NCBI GenBank assembly: GCA_002716585.1
Contig: PBBL01000049.1
Location: forward strand, 1-64,000
Direction: 5' to 3'
DNA: 64,000 bases
From: Myxococcales bacterium
Lineage (GTDB): Bacteria > Myxococcota_A > Bradymonadia > Bradymonadales > GCA-2716585
Part shown: in pieces, positions 26,429 through 36,773 of the stretch
How positions within the stretch are numbered: position 1 is the first letter of the stretch
Layout of the letters: each line of letters opens with the position of its first letter
Program-made: the position numbers and the translations under genes
Notes under the pieces: model-generated
The model's input: only the letters and a program-made list of their open reading frames with translations
The model's database searches: none
What the model was told of the DNA's origin: nothing

Positions 26429-29400
26429 ATGCAGCTCACAACCCACGCCCACGCATTCGTGCGTCACACGACCCTCCCTGGCCTGATTCAAGCGCTCATG
26501 CTGTCGCTCGCCCTGTCCCTCGCCGCTTGCGGCGGAGGTGGGACTCCAGGGGTCGGGATCGATGCGGGCGACGCGTCCAACGCAGACGGCAGCGGCAGCG
26601 CCGACGTCATGCGCTCGGACATCGCAGTATCAGACACCAACGGGTCCGCTGAAGATGCAGACGACGCCACCCCCGAAGACACGGCGGTGTCTGTGGACAT
26701 CGGCTCAGACGCCTCCGAGGACACCGACTCGACCGACACAGGCGACGAACCGGGCGACACCAGCGAGCTTGACGACACCAACACGCCTGACGACACAGGA
26801 GAGCCCGAAGACGCATCCCCCGACACCAACGAACCCGAGGACACCACCACGCCTGGCGACACAGGCGAGCCAAGCGACACGGACGTGGGCGACGCGGGTG
26901 ACACGCTTGAAGACTCATCCCAGCTCGACGCCGCGGACGAAGCCGACAGCGCCGTCGCCAACACGGCCCCTGTCGCTGAAGCGGGAGAGCCTGTCGTGGT
27001 CACAGTGGGCGAAGAGGTTGTCCTGGACGGCGCAGGGAGCGCCGATCCAGACGGAGACCTGTTGCGCTACACCTGGTCGGTGCGAGAGCGCCCCAGCATG
27101 AACGCAGATGATCCGGTGGTCTTCGACGACATGAGCGCGGAGGGTCGGTTCGTCTTTGTGTCGCCGGGGGTGTGGACCATGCAGTTGGAGGTCGAAGACC
27201 CACAGGGCGCCACCGACACCGACACCGTGGAGGTCACGGTCCAGGGAGCCGTGGCTGAGCCGCTGTCCATGTCGGTGTCGGGAGAGCTGGTCACCGGGCG
27301 GCGGTGGTCGCTTGAGGCCGCGGCTCAAGGAGGCACCCCACCCTACTCCTACAACTGGAACTTTGACGATGGCCAGACGGGCGTGGGTGAGCGTGTGGAG
27401 CACGAATGGAGCCGCGCCGGAACCTGGGACGTCGAGGTGACCGTCACCGACAGCCTCGGCGCGGCCGCGACCGATGGGCTTCAAGTCGTCACCGACGACG
27501 CCGACTTCCCGCTCGTGGTGACCGCGACTCCTTCGTCAGGCCCCGCGCCGCTGACCACCCAGGTCACCGTCCAGTTCAGCGGCGTGAACGCGGTCGGGGC
27601 GAACGTCAACTGGGGCGACGGCAGCACACAAACCGTGCTCGGCACCGCCTCACACACCTACAACTCGCCAGGGACCTACACCATCTCAGCGTCCTACACG
27701 GTGCCTGGACCCAACTTCGACACGTTCGGGGCGACCACGGTCACTGTCGAGGAAGGCGCGCAGGTGGACCCGCTCACCGCTGAGCTCGCGACGGTCTCCA
27801 CCACCGAGGGGCCTGCGCCGCTGACGGTCGAGGCCACCGGGACGTTCGCCGGGGGGCTGGAGCCGATCACGCCGATCTGGCGCATCACCGGCAGCGGCCT
27901 GAACGAGATCCGCCCGGGCGCGATCGAGACCCCGCTCAGCTACACCTTCGAAGCGCCCGGCGAGTACCGCCTGACGTGGCAGGTGCAGGACATGTTGGGG
28001 ACGTCGGTGTTCGACCAGGCCATGATCACAGTCACCGCCCCCGAGCCGCTGGTCGCCACGCTCGAAGCCTCAACTCTGGAAGGTGAAGCCCCCTTGACCG
28101 TGGACTTCATGGCCTCCGCAACAGGCGGCAGGCCCCCCGTGACGGGCAGATTTCAGGTGACCGGTGAGGCCGATGGGTTCGATGGGGAGCAGCTCACCAC
28201 CACGTTCACCGAGGCGGGCGACTACACGGTGTCCTGGACCGCCGAGGACAGCGACGGGGTCACCGACACCGCTCGGGTCACCGTCCTCGTCACCGCCGAG
28301 CCCATGCAGGACGCAGGCTCCGACGCAGACGCCGACGACGCGGACACCAACATCAGCGACGCCGACGACGCGGACACCGCGACCGACACCGCCGAGCCCG
28401 ACCTCCCCCCTGCGCTCTGCGTGGACGAGGAGCTCGGCTCCGCGGTCGGCTACCGCGTCTGGAGGGGAGACACCTCCAACTTCGACCCTGGGGACGGCGA
28501 CGGCTGCTGGACCACGGACGGCAGCCCCGACGTCGAGCTGAGCTGGACCGCGCCGTTCACCGACACCTTCCGGTTCTCCACCGCTGGCTCGGCCTTCCCC
28601 GTCTACCTCGCCGTGGTCCAGGGCGACGACTGCGACGTCGCCCAGGAGCTGCTGTGCAGCGCGCCTGACGAGGACGCCGAAACCCGCGAGTTGGAGCTGA
28701 CCGAAGGCGAGCGGGTGATCGTCGTGCTCGGCGGCGACAACCGCTTGCAGGACCTCCTCGGTCAAGGGCTGGCCGAGCTGCACATCGAGCCCACGACCTT
28801 CACCTCTCCGCCCGAGGACTGCGGCAACAACGCTGACGACGACCACGACGGCCACACCGATTGCCGCGACTTCGACTGCCGCCGTGAGCCTCCGTGCCAG
28901 AGCATCCCGCCCGACCCCTCGGAGGTGGCGCCCCCCCACAACCCCACCGTCCACACGGACTTCACCGCCTCCAACCGGTACCTCTACGCCGGAGAGCCGC
29001 CCGTCCAGTACGGCGTGGACCCCGACGACATCAAGGAGGTCTCCATCGCGGTCGTCCACGGCGCCGTCTACGACGCGCAGGGCGCGCCGCTACAGGGGGT
29101 GCGGGTCACCGTCCACGCCCGCGAGGAGGTCGGGTGGACCCTGACCCGCGCCGATGGCCGCTTCGACATGGCGGTCAACGGCGGCGAGGAGCTCACCATC
29201 GACATGGAGTTGGACGAGCACCTCCCAGTGCAGCGGACGCTCCTTGTTCCCTGGCGAACCCACCGCACCCTTGACGACGTCATCATGCTCCAGCGCGACC
29301 CCCAGGTGACCACCATCGAGTTGGGCGCGTTGACCGAGCCCGCGATCGCCATGGGCTCCGTGGTTGAGGACGACGACGGGCGACGTCAGGCCGTGATGCT

Positions 29401-32400
29401 GTTCCGCCCCGACACCCAGGCCACCGCCGAGCTGCCCGACGGCACCATGGTCCCCATGGACACCCTCAACGTCCGCGCCACCGAGTACACCGTCGGCGCC
29501 AACGGACCCGAGCGCATGCCTGGCAGCCTCCCCGAAAACTCGGCCTACACCTACGCCGTGGAGCTGGACGTGGACGAGGCGGTCGCCATGGGCGCTGGCA
29601 CCGTTCACTTTGACCCGCCCGTGGCGATGTACGTCGACAACTTCCTTGGGTTCGAGACGGGCGGCTACGTCCCCCTTGGCTACTACGACCGCCAGCAGGC
29701 GCGCTGGATCCCTGAACCCGACGGGGTCGTCATCGAGGTCGTGTCCATAGACGGAGGGGTTGCATCACTGGACCTCGACGGTGACGGGATCGCCAACGAC
29801 AGCGAGCTCGAAGCGTTCTTTGGGATTGACGAGGCTGAGCGGGTCCGTATCGCGCAGGTGTACGGTCCTGGAGGTACGTTCTGGCGCACCCTCCACAGCC
29901 ACTTCTCGCCATTTGACTGCAACTGGCCCTGGCGTCTTCCGAGCAGTGCTTGCGCTCCGGGCGAGTGTCCTCCTGGCGCGGGTGGTGGTGGCCCAGGCCA
30001 AGGCGGTGGCCCTCCACCCCAGGGCAGACCTGGCTCAGACCCCAACAGCCCCTTTGAAGATCCATGCCCACGTGAAGGTTCCGTCATCCGCTGCGAAAAC
30101 AGGTCACTGGGGGAGTCCCTCCCGCTTCCAGGCACGCCCCACGAGCTCGTGTACACCAGCGACCGACTCCGCCGCAGCTTCTCCATTCAACTCGTGGGGA
30201 GCGCGCTGCCCGATGAGTTGGTGAACATCAACGTCAAGGTCGAGATCGCAGGGCGCGTCGAGACCGAGACGTTCAGGGTGAGGGAGGGCGACGTGACACC
30301 GTTTATGGAGTACACCTACACATGGGATGGCCTGGATGCTCAGGGGCGTCCCTACTACGGTACGGCGCGCGCCGATGTGACGATTGGTTATGGCTACCCA
30401 GCCTTCTACGTGGAGGGTATCATCCCCCCTGTGACGACAGACCGCGTCATACCAACATTCAACCGCAGGCTCTCCGCTCGGGCCAGCGGTCTATCATCTG
30501 GAGGCGGCCAGTCGGTCCGTGGCCGACAAATTGACGGCGTCTTGTTCCAGTTGACGAGCCGCTACCTCTACCACCTCTCAGGCAAGTCTCCCAACTCGCT
30601 CACCCAACCATGGTCGCTGGACAAGCATCACCGCTATAACCCTGTGACGCAAACAGCCGTGCTTGGGGGCGGTGATGTTCGACGTCAGGGAAACGTCGAG
30701 CGACTCACGGCCCATTGGTTTCAGTTGGCAGGAACTGTCCCTGGCGCTCCGCCCAAACCCTACTCAGGCGACCCAACCGACATCCCCATCCAGCTCGACG
30801 CACGCGGGAACCTGTACACGTTCCTGATGGAGGACACGGGTCCGCAGCGAGACACCACGAAGTTGCTCGTCACTCGGCAGGAGGAGCGGGTGCGTCTGCA
30901 AGCAGACGACGATGGACAATTTCGTACGCTGATGCTCAACCCACCACAGCCTGTCATGGCGGTGCGCTTTGCCCGTGAACCTCAACAAGGCGACGTGAGC
31001 ACGCACCAGGGGGCCGAGGCCTACGCCAACCTCCCTGTGGGTCCGCAACCGCTCAACGACGTCACGCTGGGCTCACTCATCAACGCCACCGTCGCTCCAA
31101 ATGGCGACATCTACGCCGCGGAGCGATGGGTGGTGACTTGGGACGACACCGCCACTCCGCTTGAGGAGTACATGCTCGTTCGGCTCCTCCAGCCCGACCG
31201 CAGCTTTGAGAGCCTTGAAGAACAGTGGGCCAACGCCACCGCGACGATTGTCCTCGGGGGCGGTTCTCAACAGACCCTCAGCGATGGCATGCTGGGGACC
31301 GACCTCGATATGGAAAGCGATTCAAATCGCATTCTGGGCATCAACGCCGCCTCTCCACGGACCAGCGGTGGCGGCATCATGGCGACCTCCCCCGAGGGCG
31401 ACCTGTATCTGGCCCTCGCCCCCCCAAGCGCGGGCAACGAACCCAACTGGGGGGTTCAGATCCACCGCATTGAGGCAGGGCGGCTTGTCCGTGTCGCCGG
31501 TCGCGACCTGAATGAGGAGCCCGAACCTGACGCCCCCCCAGAAATCACAACCACCTTTGGCAGAATCACCGGACTCGCCATCAACTCAGACCACGTCATT
31601 TTTATCGCAGACGAACTCAGCATCAGCAACCCTGCGGCATGCAACGAAGACCATGCAGAGAGACCTCAACTGTGCATCGGCCGACTGTCCAACATCCCTC
31701 CAGGGTCTTCCATGCGCTCGGAGTGGATGGAGGAACAGCTGGAGCCTCGACACCTTCAACTGGTCACCGGGAACGGCAATCAAAACCTGCGCTTTGTGTG
31801 GAGCAACAACTCCATCATGAGCCCATACTCCAGCCATATCCAGGCTGGCCCTCGTGGGCAGCTCTTCTTCGCGCTCGGAAACTTCTACCTCGGTGTCCGC
31901 CAGGGTGATGGCCACTACGTTCCGAACTGGCTGGGGAGTGGCAGCGGGTGTTCGGATTGGCCTGTCAGGTTCAGCGCTCTAAACGCATTGGACACCACGC
32001 TGTGCTTGAAAAGGCTGCGCTCCTTTGCCGTCACAGGTGCTGGAGAGGTCGCGTTGAACTTGACGACCTCGAACGGCCTCAACAACGTCAGGCAAAGTCC
32101 GTTCTATTTAGCGACCATCGAGCCCAACGTCGGCACCTTCGCCAGGGTTGGCCTCCTGGGGGACCAGAGCCAGACTCGCATCGCGTCCACCTCAGGCGAT
32201 CGCTACTTCATCTTCGACGCGCGCAGCGGCCGCCACCTCGAGACCCGAGAGGCGCTGACCGACCGACTCCTCTACCAATTCCACTACGACGAAGAGGGCT
32301 ACCTCATCGAAATAGAAGATGGCTATGGCCTGAGCACGACGTTGGAGCGCAACGGGGAGCTGCTCAACGCGATCGTCGGTCCCTACGGCCATCGCACCAC

Positions 32401-35368
32401 GCTCGACCACACGCTCCAGAGCGATGAGCGGCGCCTCACGACGCTGACCTGGCCCGACAACAGCACCTGGGAGATGGACTACCGCGACGACGGGTTCCTG
32501 ACGGAGCTGCTCGACCCCAACGGCCAGGTCCACAACTACGTCTACGACGCGTTGGGCAACCTTCAAGACGACCAGGACGCCTTCGGCGGTCAACAGACGT
32601 TGACCCAGACGCCTCTGGTCAGCGAAGACCCGAACGCCTTCGGGAGCGTCACCACCCGCGAGACAAGCGAAGGTCAGCGAGAGATCTTCGAGCTGGAGTC
32701 CAACTCCGAAGCGATCGAGCGCAGGCGCCAGGACGTGTACGGCGGCGTGACGGAGTCACAGCGTCAGCTCTCCAAGATCTCCGACGCCACCGAGGACCCG
32801 GATTACACCGTCCGCACCCCATCGGGCTCGCGCTACGCGTTCTGGCTCGAACCCCACCCGCTCTGGGGCGCGTCGTCCTCCTACCCTGCCCGCGAGGTGA
32901 TCGAGCAGCCCTCTGGCCTGACCCAGGACCGACAGGTCACGCTCAACCTGCTCGAAGGCATCGATGACAGCGGCTTCACCATCCTCACCGGCTGGCGCCA
33001 CGAGGCCACCACGAACGGTCGCCTCTACCAGACCGAGGGCAACCTCGAAGCCCGAACCGTGGCCCGCACCAGCCCCGAAGGGTTCACCATCGTCACCGAG
33101 CACGACGCGAACTGGAACCCCACCCTCATCGACCGCCCCGAGCCACTGGCCGACACCGTTGGCGTCTACGACCCCTCCAACGGAAACCTCATCGTCACCA
33201 CGACCGGCGATCGCGCCACCGGGTACACCTACGGCGCGGACGGCACGATCGAGGCGATCCAACACCTGGTGTCGGACGAAGAGCCGCGGTTTACGCTTCT
33301 GGAGCACGACGCCCTTGGCCTGCTGACCCGCGTCCAGCTCCCAAGCGGGCGCGCCTACCAATACGAGCGCGACAACCGTGGGCGCCTCACCGCCCTCGTC
33401 ATGCCCAGCGGCCACGAGAACCTCCTCACCCCCCGAACCCACCTGGGAGACACCCCGAGCACCGCCTCCTACTCCTCGTTCTCGCCGGGGCCCGGCTTGA
33501 CCTACATCAACTATTACGACCGCGACGGTCGCCCCACGATCCGGCGACTGCCCAGCGGCCGAGAGGTTGAGGCGGTCCTCGGCGGAGACAACCTCCTGGC
33601 CGAGAACCGTTACGACGCAGCCACCTGGCGCTACACCTATATCCCCGGGACCGAGCAGCCGAGCTTGATTGAGAGCCTGCCCCAGGACGACGACGGGCGC
33701 CCCGCACAAAACCTGGCCCTCACCTGGGACGGCCCGTTCCACACGAGCTTCACCTTCTCAGGAGCGGCCAACGGGGGCTTCGCGTTCTCCTTCAACGAAG
33801 ACTTCGTCGTGGACTCCATCACCATCGACGACGACACCACCATCCCGCTCGTCTACAACGACGATGGGCGGCTCCTCCAGTACGGTGACCTGACCATCGC
33901 CCGCGACCTGGCCACCGGACTCCCCATGACCCTCACCGACGGCGCGATGCAGACCGACCTGGGCTTCGACGCCTACGGCGCGCTCGAATCCCGCAGCGCG
34001 ACCGTCAACGACGCCCTCATCTACGACCTCCAGCTCACGCGCAACGGGCGCGGCCTCGTCACCCAGAAGATCGAGACCGTCGACGGCGAGAGCGTCGTCT
34101 GGGCGTTCGCGTACGACGCGGACGGGCGGCTCCTGACCGCCGAGCGGGACGGGATGCTCGTGGGAGACTACGACTACGACCTCAACGGCAACCGGGGCCG
34201 CGATGGGCAGCTCACCGTCACCTACGACGCTCAAGATCGGATGACAGGCTACGGCTCCACCCCCTACACCTACGGCCCCGATGGGTTTCTGCTGGGTCGT
34301 GGCCCCGAGGGCGACACCGACCTGTTCACCTACAGCGCCATGGGTGAGCTGCTCAAGGCGGAGCTGCCCGACGGCCAGGTGATTCGATACGCCTACGACG
34401 GGCTCGGGCGCCGAGTGGCGCGGATCACCGACGCAGGCACCACCGAGTACCTGTACGGCAGCCCCTCCCACCCAACCCAGGTCACCCTGACCCGAAGCCC
34501 CGATGAGATCACGTCCCGCTGGGTCTACGACGACGCGGGCGTCCTGGTGGCGCTGGTCCGAGACGGAGCGCGGTACCACATCGCCTCCAACGAGGTCGGC
34601 TCCCCCCGCGTCATCACCGACGCGGCAGGGAGCGTCGTCAAGATCGTGGACTACGATGTGTTTGGGAGGATCGTGTTCGACAGCGACCCCGCGTTCGACC
34701 TCCCGTTCGGGTTCGCTGGAGGCCTGAACGACCCGGCCACCGGGCTCGTCCGGTTTGGCCTGCGCGACTACGAACCCGAGACAGGGCGCTGGACCGCGCG
34801 GGACCCGATCTTCTACGCAGGTGGCCAGCTCAACCTGTACGTCTACGCGGGCAACGACCCGATCAACAAGATCGACCCGTTCGGGATGTTCTGCATCGGT
34901 GGTTCGGCGTATGGAGGATGGGGGGGGGGAGCAAAGGTTTGCATCACATCTCAAGGTTTCGGGTTATGCGGTGAGCTTGGCATTGGCGTCGGCGCCGGGT
35001 TCGATGTTGGCTTCGGCCCCAAGCTGCCAGCCAACACCGTAACGTTCTTCGCTGAGGCTGCGGCGTCAGCTCCCATTGGCCAGCTCGGGATCGGCACGGA
35101 GTACACATTTGGATGCGACAAAGCCAAGGCCGCGGTTCAGTGCGCGTTCGGCTTTAACAAATGCAATGGTGAAGTTGGCTTACCAGCAGATGCGAATGGT
35201 ACGGATGGACTCCGTCAGAACCTCCTGGATAGCACCGTCGGAAATGACAAGAATCCAGGCATGTTCCATAAGAATTTCGACCCCACCAACCTCTACAAGC
35301 CCGAGTTTCAAGGCAAGGCAGGGGTCCGCAGCTGCGGCAGCGCCCTCTGGAGCGACTTCGGCTTTTGA
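26429..35368 (+). CDS. Giant PKD/Rhs (YD-repeat) lipoprotein, teneurin-like, with a distinct C-terminal tip
   Basis: 2979 residues. A signal peptide with lipobox SLAAC is followed by a 140-residue Asp/Thr/Pro linker. About five PKD-like domains follow (roughly residues 177-630, for example APVAEAG..GSADPDGD and YNWNFDDGQTG). Next come a second DT-linker, a beta-sandwich (665-790), a Cys/Asp calcium-loop motif CGNNADDDHDGHTDC (about 797), and a carboxypeptidase-regulatory-like domain (about 870-940). A propeller-like region (1400-1920) leads to a long array of YD repeats and the Rhs core end RFGLRDYEPETGRW..NDPINKIDPFGM (to about 2820). The final 159 residues are Gly- and Cys-rich, lower in G+C, and unlike the core: the place where Rhs toxins carry a variable effector. 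No toxin family is recognised. Being lipid-anchored, it would be exposed at the surface rather than freely secreted. Confidence 0.88.
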   Translation: MQLTTHAHAFVRHTTLPGLIQALMLSLALSLAACGGGGTPGVGIDAGDASNADGSGSADVMRSDIAVSDTNGSAEDADDATPEDTAVSVDIGSDASEDTDSTDTGDEPGDTSELDDTNTPDDTGEPEDASPDTNEPEDTTTPGDTGEPSDTDVGDAGDTLEDSSQLDAADEADSAVANTAPVAEAGEPVVVTVGEEVVLDGAGSADPDGDLLRYTWSVRERPSMNADDPVVFDDMSAEGRFVFVSPGVWTMQLEVEDPQGATDTDTVEVTVQGAVAEPLSMSVSGELVTGRRWSLEAAAQGGTPPYSYNWNFDDGQTGVGERVEHEWSRAGTWDVEVTVTDSLGAAATDGLQVVTDDADFPLVVTATPSSGPAPLTTQVTVQFSGVNAVGANVNWGDGSTQTVLGTASHTYNSPGTYTISASYTVPGPNFDTFGATTVTVEEGAQVDPLTAELATVSTTEGPAPLTVEATGTFAGGLEPITPIWRITGSGLNEIRPGAIETPLSYTFEAPGEYRLTWQVQDMLGTSVFDQAMITVTAPEPLVATLEASTLEGEAPLTVDFMASATGGRPPVTGRFQVTGEADGFDGEQLTTTFTEAGDYTVSWTAEDSDGVTDTARVTVLVTAEPMQDAGSDADADDADTNISDADDADTATDTAEPDLPPALCVDEELGSAVGYRVWRGDTSNFDPGDGDGCWTTDGSPDVELSWTAPFTDTFRFSTAGSAFPVYLAVVQGDDCDVAQELLCSAPDEDAETRELELTEGERVIVVLGGDNRLQDLLGQGLAELHIEPTTFTSPPEDCGNNADDDHDGHTDCRDFDCRREPPCQSIPPDPSEVAPPHNPTVHTDFTASNRYLYAGEPPVQYGVDPDDIKEVSIAVVHGAVYDAQGAPLQGVRVTVHAREEVGWTLTRADGRFDMAVNGGEELTIDMELDEHLPVQRTLLVPWRTHRTLDDVIMLQRDPQVTTIELGALTEPAIAMGSVVEDDDGRRQAVMLFRPDTQATAELPDGTMVPMDTLNVRATEYTVGANGPERMPGSLPENSAYTYAVELDVDEAVAMGAGTVHFDPPVAMYVDNFLGFETGGYVPLGYYDRQQARWIPEPDGVVIEVVSIDGGVASLDLDGDGIANDSELEAFFGIDEAERVRIAQVYGPGGTFWRTLHSHFSPFDCNWPWRLPSSACAPGECPPGAGGGGPGQGGGPPPQGRPGSDPNSPFEDPCPREGSVIRCENRSLGESLPLPGTPHELVYTSDRLRRSFSIQLVGSALPDELVNINVKVEIAGRVETETFRVREGDVTPFMEYTYTWDGLDAQGRPYYGTARADVTIGYGYPAFYVEGIIPPVTTDRVIPTFNRRLSARASGLSSGGGQSVRGRQIDGVLFQLTSRYLYHLSGKSPNSLTQPWSLDKHHRYNPVTQTAVLGGGDVRRQGNVERLTAHWFQLAGTVPGAPPKPYSGDPTDIPIQLDARGNLYTFLMEDTGPQRDTTKLLVTRQEERVRLQADDDGQFRTLMLNPPQPVMAVRFAREPQQGDVSTHQGAEAYANLPVGPQPLNDVTLGSLINATVAPNGDIYAAERWVVTWDDTATPLEEYMLVRLLQPDRSFESLEEQWANATATIVLGGGSQQTLSDGMLGTDLDMESDSNRILGINAASPRTSGGGIMATSPEGDLYLALAPPSAGNEPNWGVQIHRIEAGRLVRVAGRDLNEEPEPDAPPEITTTFGRITGLAINSDHVIFIADELSISNPAACNEDHAERPQLCIGRLSNIPPGSSMRSEWMEEQLEPRHLQLVTGNGNQNLRFVWSNNSIMSPYSSHIQAGPRGQLFFALGNFYLGVRQGDGHYVPNWLGSGSGCSDWPVRFSALNALDTTLCLKRLRSFAVTGAGEVALNLTTSNGLNNVRQSPFYLATIEPNVGTFARVGLLGDQSQTRIASTSGDRYFIFDARSGRHLETREALTDRLLYQFHYDEEGYLIEIEDGYGLSTTLERNGELLNAIVGPYGHRTTLDHTLQSDERRLTTLTWPDNSTWEMDYRDDGFLTELLDPNGQVHNYVYDALGNLQDDQDAFGGQQTLTQTPLVSEDPNAFGSVTTRETSEGQREIFELESNSEAIERRRQDVYGGVTESQRQLSKISDATEDPDYTVRTPSGSRYAFWLEPHPLWGASSSYPAREVIEQPSGLTQDRQVTLNLLEGIDDSGFTILTGWRHEATTNGRLYQTEGNLEARTVARTSPEGFTIVTEHDANWNPTLIDRPEPLADTVGVYDPSNGNLIVTTTGDRATGYTYGADGTIEAIQHLVSDEEPRFTLLEHDALGLLTRVQLPSGRAYQYERDNRGRLTALVMPSGHENLLTPRTHLGDTPSTASYSSFSPGPGLTYINYYDRDGRPTIRRLPSGREVEAVLGGDNLLAENRYDAATWRYTYIPGTEQPSLIESLPQDDDGRPAQNLALTWDGPFHTSFTFSGAANGGFAFSFNEDFVVDSITIDDDTTIPLVYNDDGRLLQYGDLTIARDLATGLPMTLTDGAMQTDLGFDAYGALESRSATVNDALIYDLQLTRNGRGLVTQKIETVDGESVVWAFAYDADGRLLTAERDGMLVGDYDYDLNGNRGRDGQLTVTYDAQDRMTGYGSTPYTYGPDGFLLGRGPEGDTDLFTYSAMGELLKAELPDGQVIRYAYDGLGRRVARITDAGTTEYLYGSPSHPTQVTLTRSPDEITSRWVYDDAGVLVALVRDGARYHIASNEVGSPRVITDAAGSVVKIVDYDVFGRIVFDSDPAFDLPFGFAGGLNDPATGLVRFGLRDYEPETGRWTARDPIFYAGGQLNLYVYAGNDPINKIDPFGMFCIGGSAYGGWGGGAKVCITSQGFGLCGELGIGVGAGFDVGFGPKLPANTVTFFAEAAASAPIGQLGIGTEYTFGCDKAKAAVQCAFGFNKCNGEVGLPADANGTDGLRQNLLDSTVGNDKNPGMFHKNFDPTNLYKPEFQGKAGVRSCGSALWSDFGF
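34920..34929 (+). repeat. G10 homopolymer at the Rhs core/tip junction
   Basis: Ten consecutive G bases encode part of GWGGG at about residue 2832, eleven codons after the DPFGM end of the Rhs core. One inserted or lost G would change the tip frame; one alternative frame stops at 35042. It is also a typical site of sequencing error. Confidence 0.85.
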
Positions 35369-35600
35369 CAAACGTACGCACTCCAATCCGTGCTACTTGA
35401 GGTCGAGCTTCGACGACGAGACCCCGCACATCCACGTGAACCCCGGCTGAAGTGAGACGACGCCCCACGCACCCTCGGCGACCAGGCCGTGACCTCCCGA
35501 AAACCGGCCCAACTCGTGCACAGTCGCCCTCTACGCGAGGGGAGCGCGCCGCAAACACGGCGTCCCCACACCACCGACCCACGGGAATCTGAGGCCGCCG

Positions 35601-36509
35601 ATGAAGAACTGTCACCCCACCGCCCACGCGCTGCTCATCGTGGCGCTGGCGCTGTCGTGCCTGCTCGGGTGCGACGACACCACCTACAACAACGCCCAGG
35701 TCACCGAGGACGACGCCGCGACGAGCGGCGCCAGCGCCTCGGGCGACGCCCAGACGGACACGGGGACGACCCAGGCGGCGCCCGACGCGGGCGCGGACAC
35801 CGCCCAGCCCCCCCCCGACGACGTCGGGCCCGACGCCACGGAGGTCACCGTCGAGGACACCTCGCCGAGCGGCGGCTGCGCCCCACAGGAAGCAGGCGAA
35901 GACCCCGACATCGACTGCGACGGGTGCCAGCTGTGTGGCGGGGGCACCCCCTGGATCTGGGACGGGGAGCACTGCCGGTACGAGCCGATCTGCTGCTCCT
36001 GCGTGGGGGCGGACTGCGGCAACCTCTACAGCACCTACGACGCCTGCGCGGCCGACCGCGCGGCCTGCCTCGACCCCAACCTCACCGAGCCACGCTACCC
36101 CGAGGCGTCCCTCATGTGGCACCAGCCCGCGGGGGTCGCGGGCACCGGGCCGCTGATCCACCTCTACGGCGACGGGACGCTCCTGGTGTGGCGCGAGGTG
36201 GCCAGCAACATCACCGCCACCGTCCCCGACGTCAGGCTGAACGTCGGCGCCGAGGAGGCGGGCGCCCTCTTCGACCTGCTCGACGGGATCGACTTCAGCG
36301 CCCTGCCCCACGACACCCAGGGGTGGAACGAGTGCTCCGTGGACCTGCGGCTTCAGCTTCACAGCTGCCCGACGTCGCAGTGCGGCGAGCAGCTGTTCTA
36401 CGACCACCCCGACGCGCTTCGACCGGAGTTCAACCGGGTCTACCGGTGGTTCGAGGGGCAGCTGTGCGGCCTCGGCGGCTCTCCGAGCGACTTCTGCGTC
36501 TGGCCTTGA
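35601..36509 (+). CDS. Hypothetical Cys-rich lipoprotein
   Basis: A 302-residue lipoprotein starting MKNCHPTAHALLIVALAL with lipobox LLGC and an Ala/Asp/Thr/Pro linker. A Cys cluster follows (CDGCQLCGGG, HCRYEPICCSCVGADC), then an alpha/beta region with LIHLYGDGTLLVWREV that resembles small domains in other deltaproteobacterial lipoproteins. It follows the Rhs gene by about 230 bases. It is not an obvious immunity protein: it has its own signal peptide and resembles the other surface lipoproteins here. Confidence 0.72.
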   Translation: MKNCHPTAHALLIVALALSCLLGCDDTTYNNAQVTEDDAATSGASASGDAQTDTGTTQAAPDAGADTAQPPPDDVGPDATEVTVEDTSPSGGCAPQEAGEDPDIDCDGCQLCGGGTPWIWDGEHCRYEPICCSCVGADCGNLYSTYDACAADRAACLDPNLTEPRYPEASLMWHQPAGVAGTGPLIHLYGDGTLLVWREVASNITATVPDVRLNVGAEEAGALFDLLDGIDFSALPHDTQGWNECSVDLRLQLHSCPTSQCGEQLFYDHPDALRPEFNRVYRWFEGQLCGLGGSPSDFCVWP

Positions 36510-36510
36510 T

Positions 36511-36562
36511 GCCTGCGCGTCGCTCACGCGCTGGTCGCCTGCGCGTCGCTCACGCGCTGGTC
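36511..36562. repeat. Perfect 26-bp direct duplication
   Basis: A 26-base unit beginning gcctgcgcgtcgctcacgcg at 36511-36536 is repeated without change at 36537-36562, in the gap after the Cys-rich lipoprotein. A GGGCTCC / GGAGCCC hairpin lies further on, before the beta-helix gene. Confidence 0.85.
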
Positions 36563-36773
36563 GCCTGCCCGAGGCGCCCGAAGCCTCCTGCGTCGCGAAG
36601 GGCTCCAGGCTCAAGCAGGAGCCCCCCCCCCTGCGTCACGCCCGCCGCTCACTCACCCGAACGTGACGAAGAACCTCAGCGCGCTCACCGACACGCCCCA
36701 ATCATTGAAAAAACCGTCACGTTGTGGGACCACAGTCACAGTCGACTTGAGCAGACACGCGAGGGGAGAGGAC

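Noticed and set aside
35601..36509. Immunity protein for the Rhs tip
   Set aside because: The gene after the Rhs gene encodes a lipoprotein with linker and Cys cluster like the other surface proteins here; nothing ties it to the tip.
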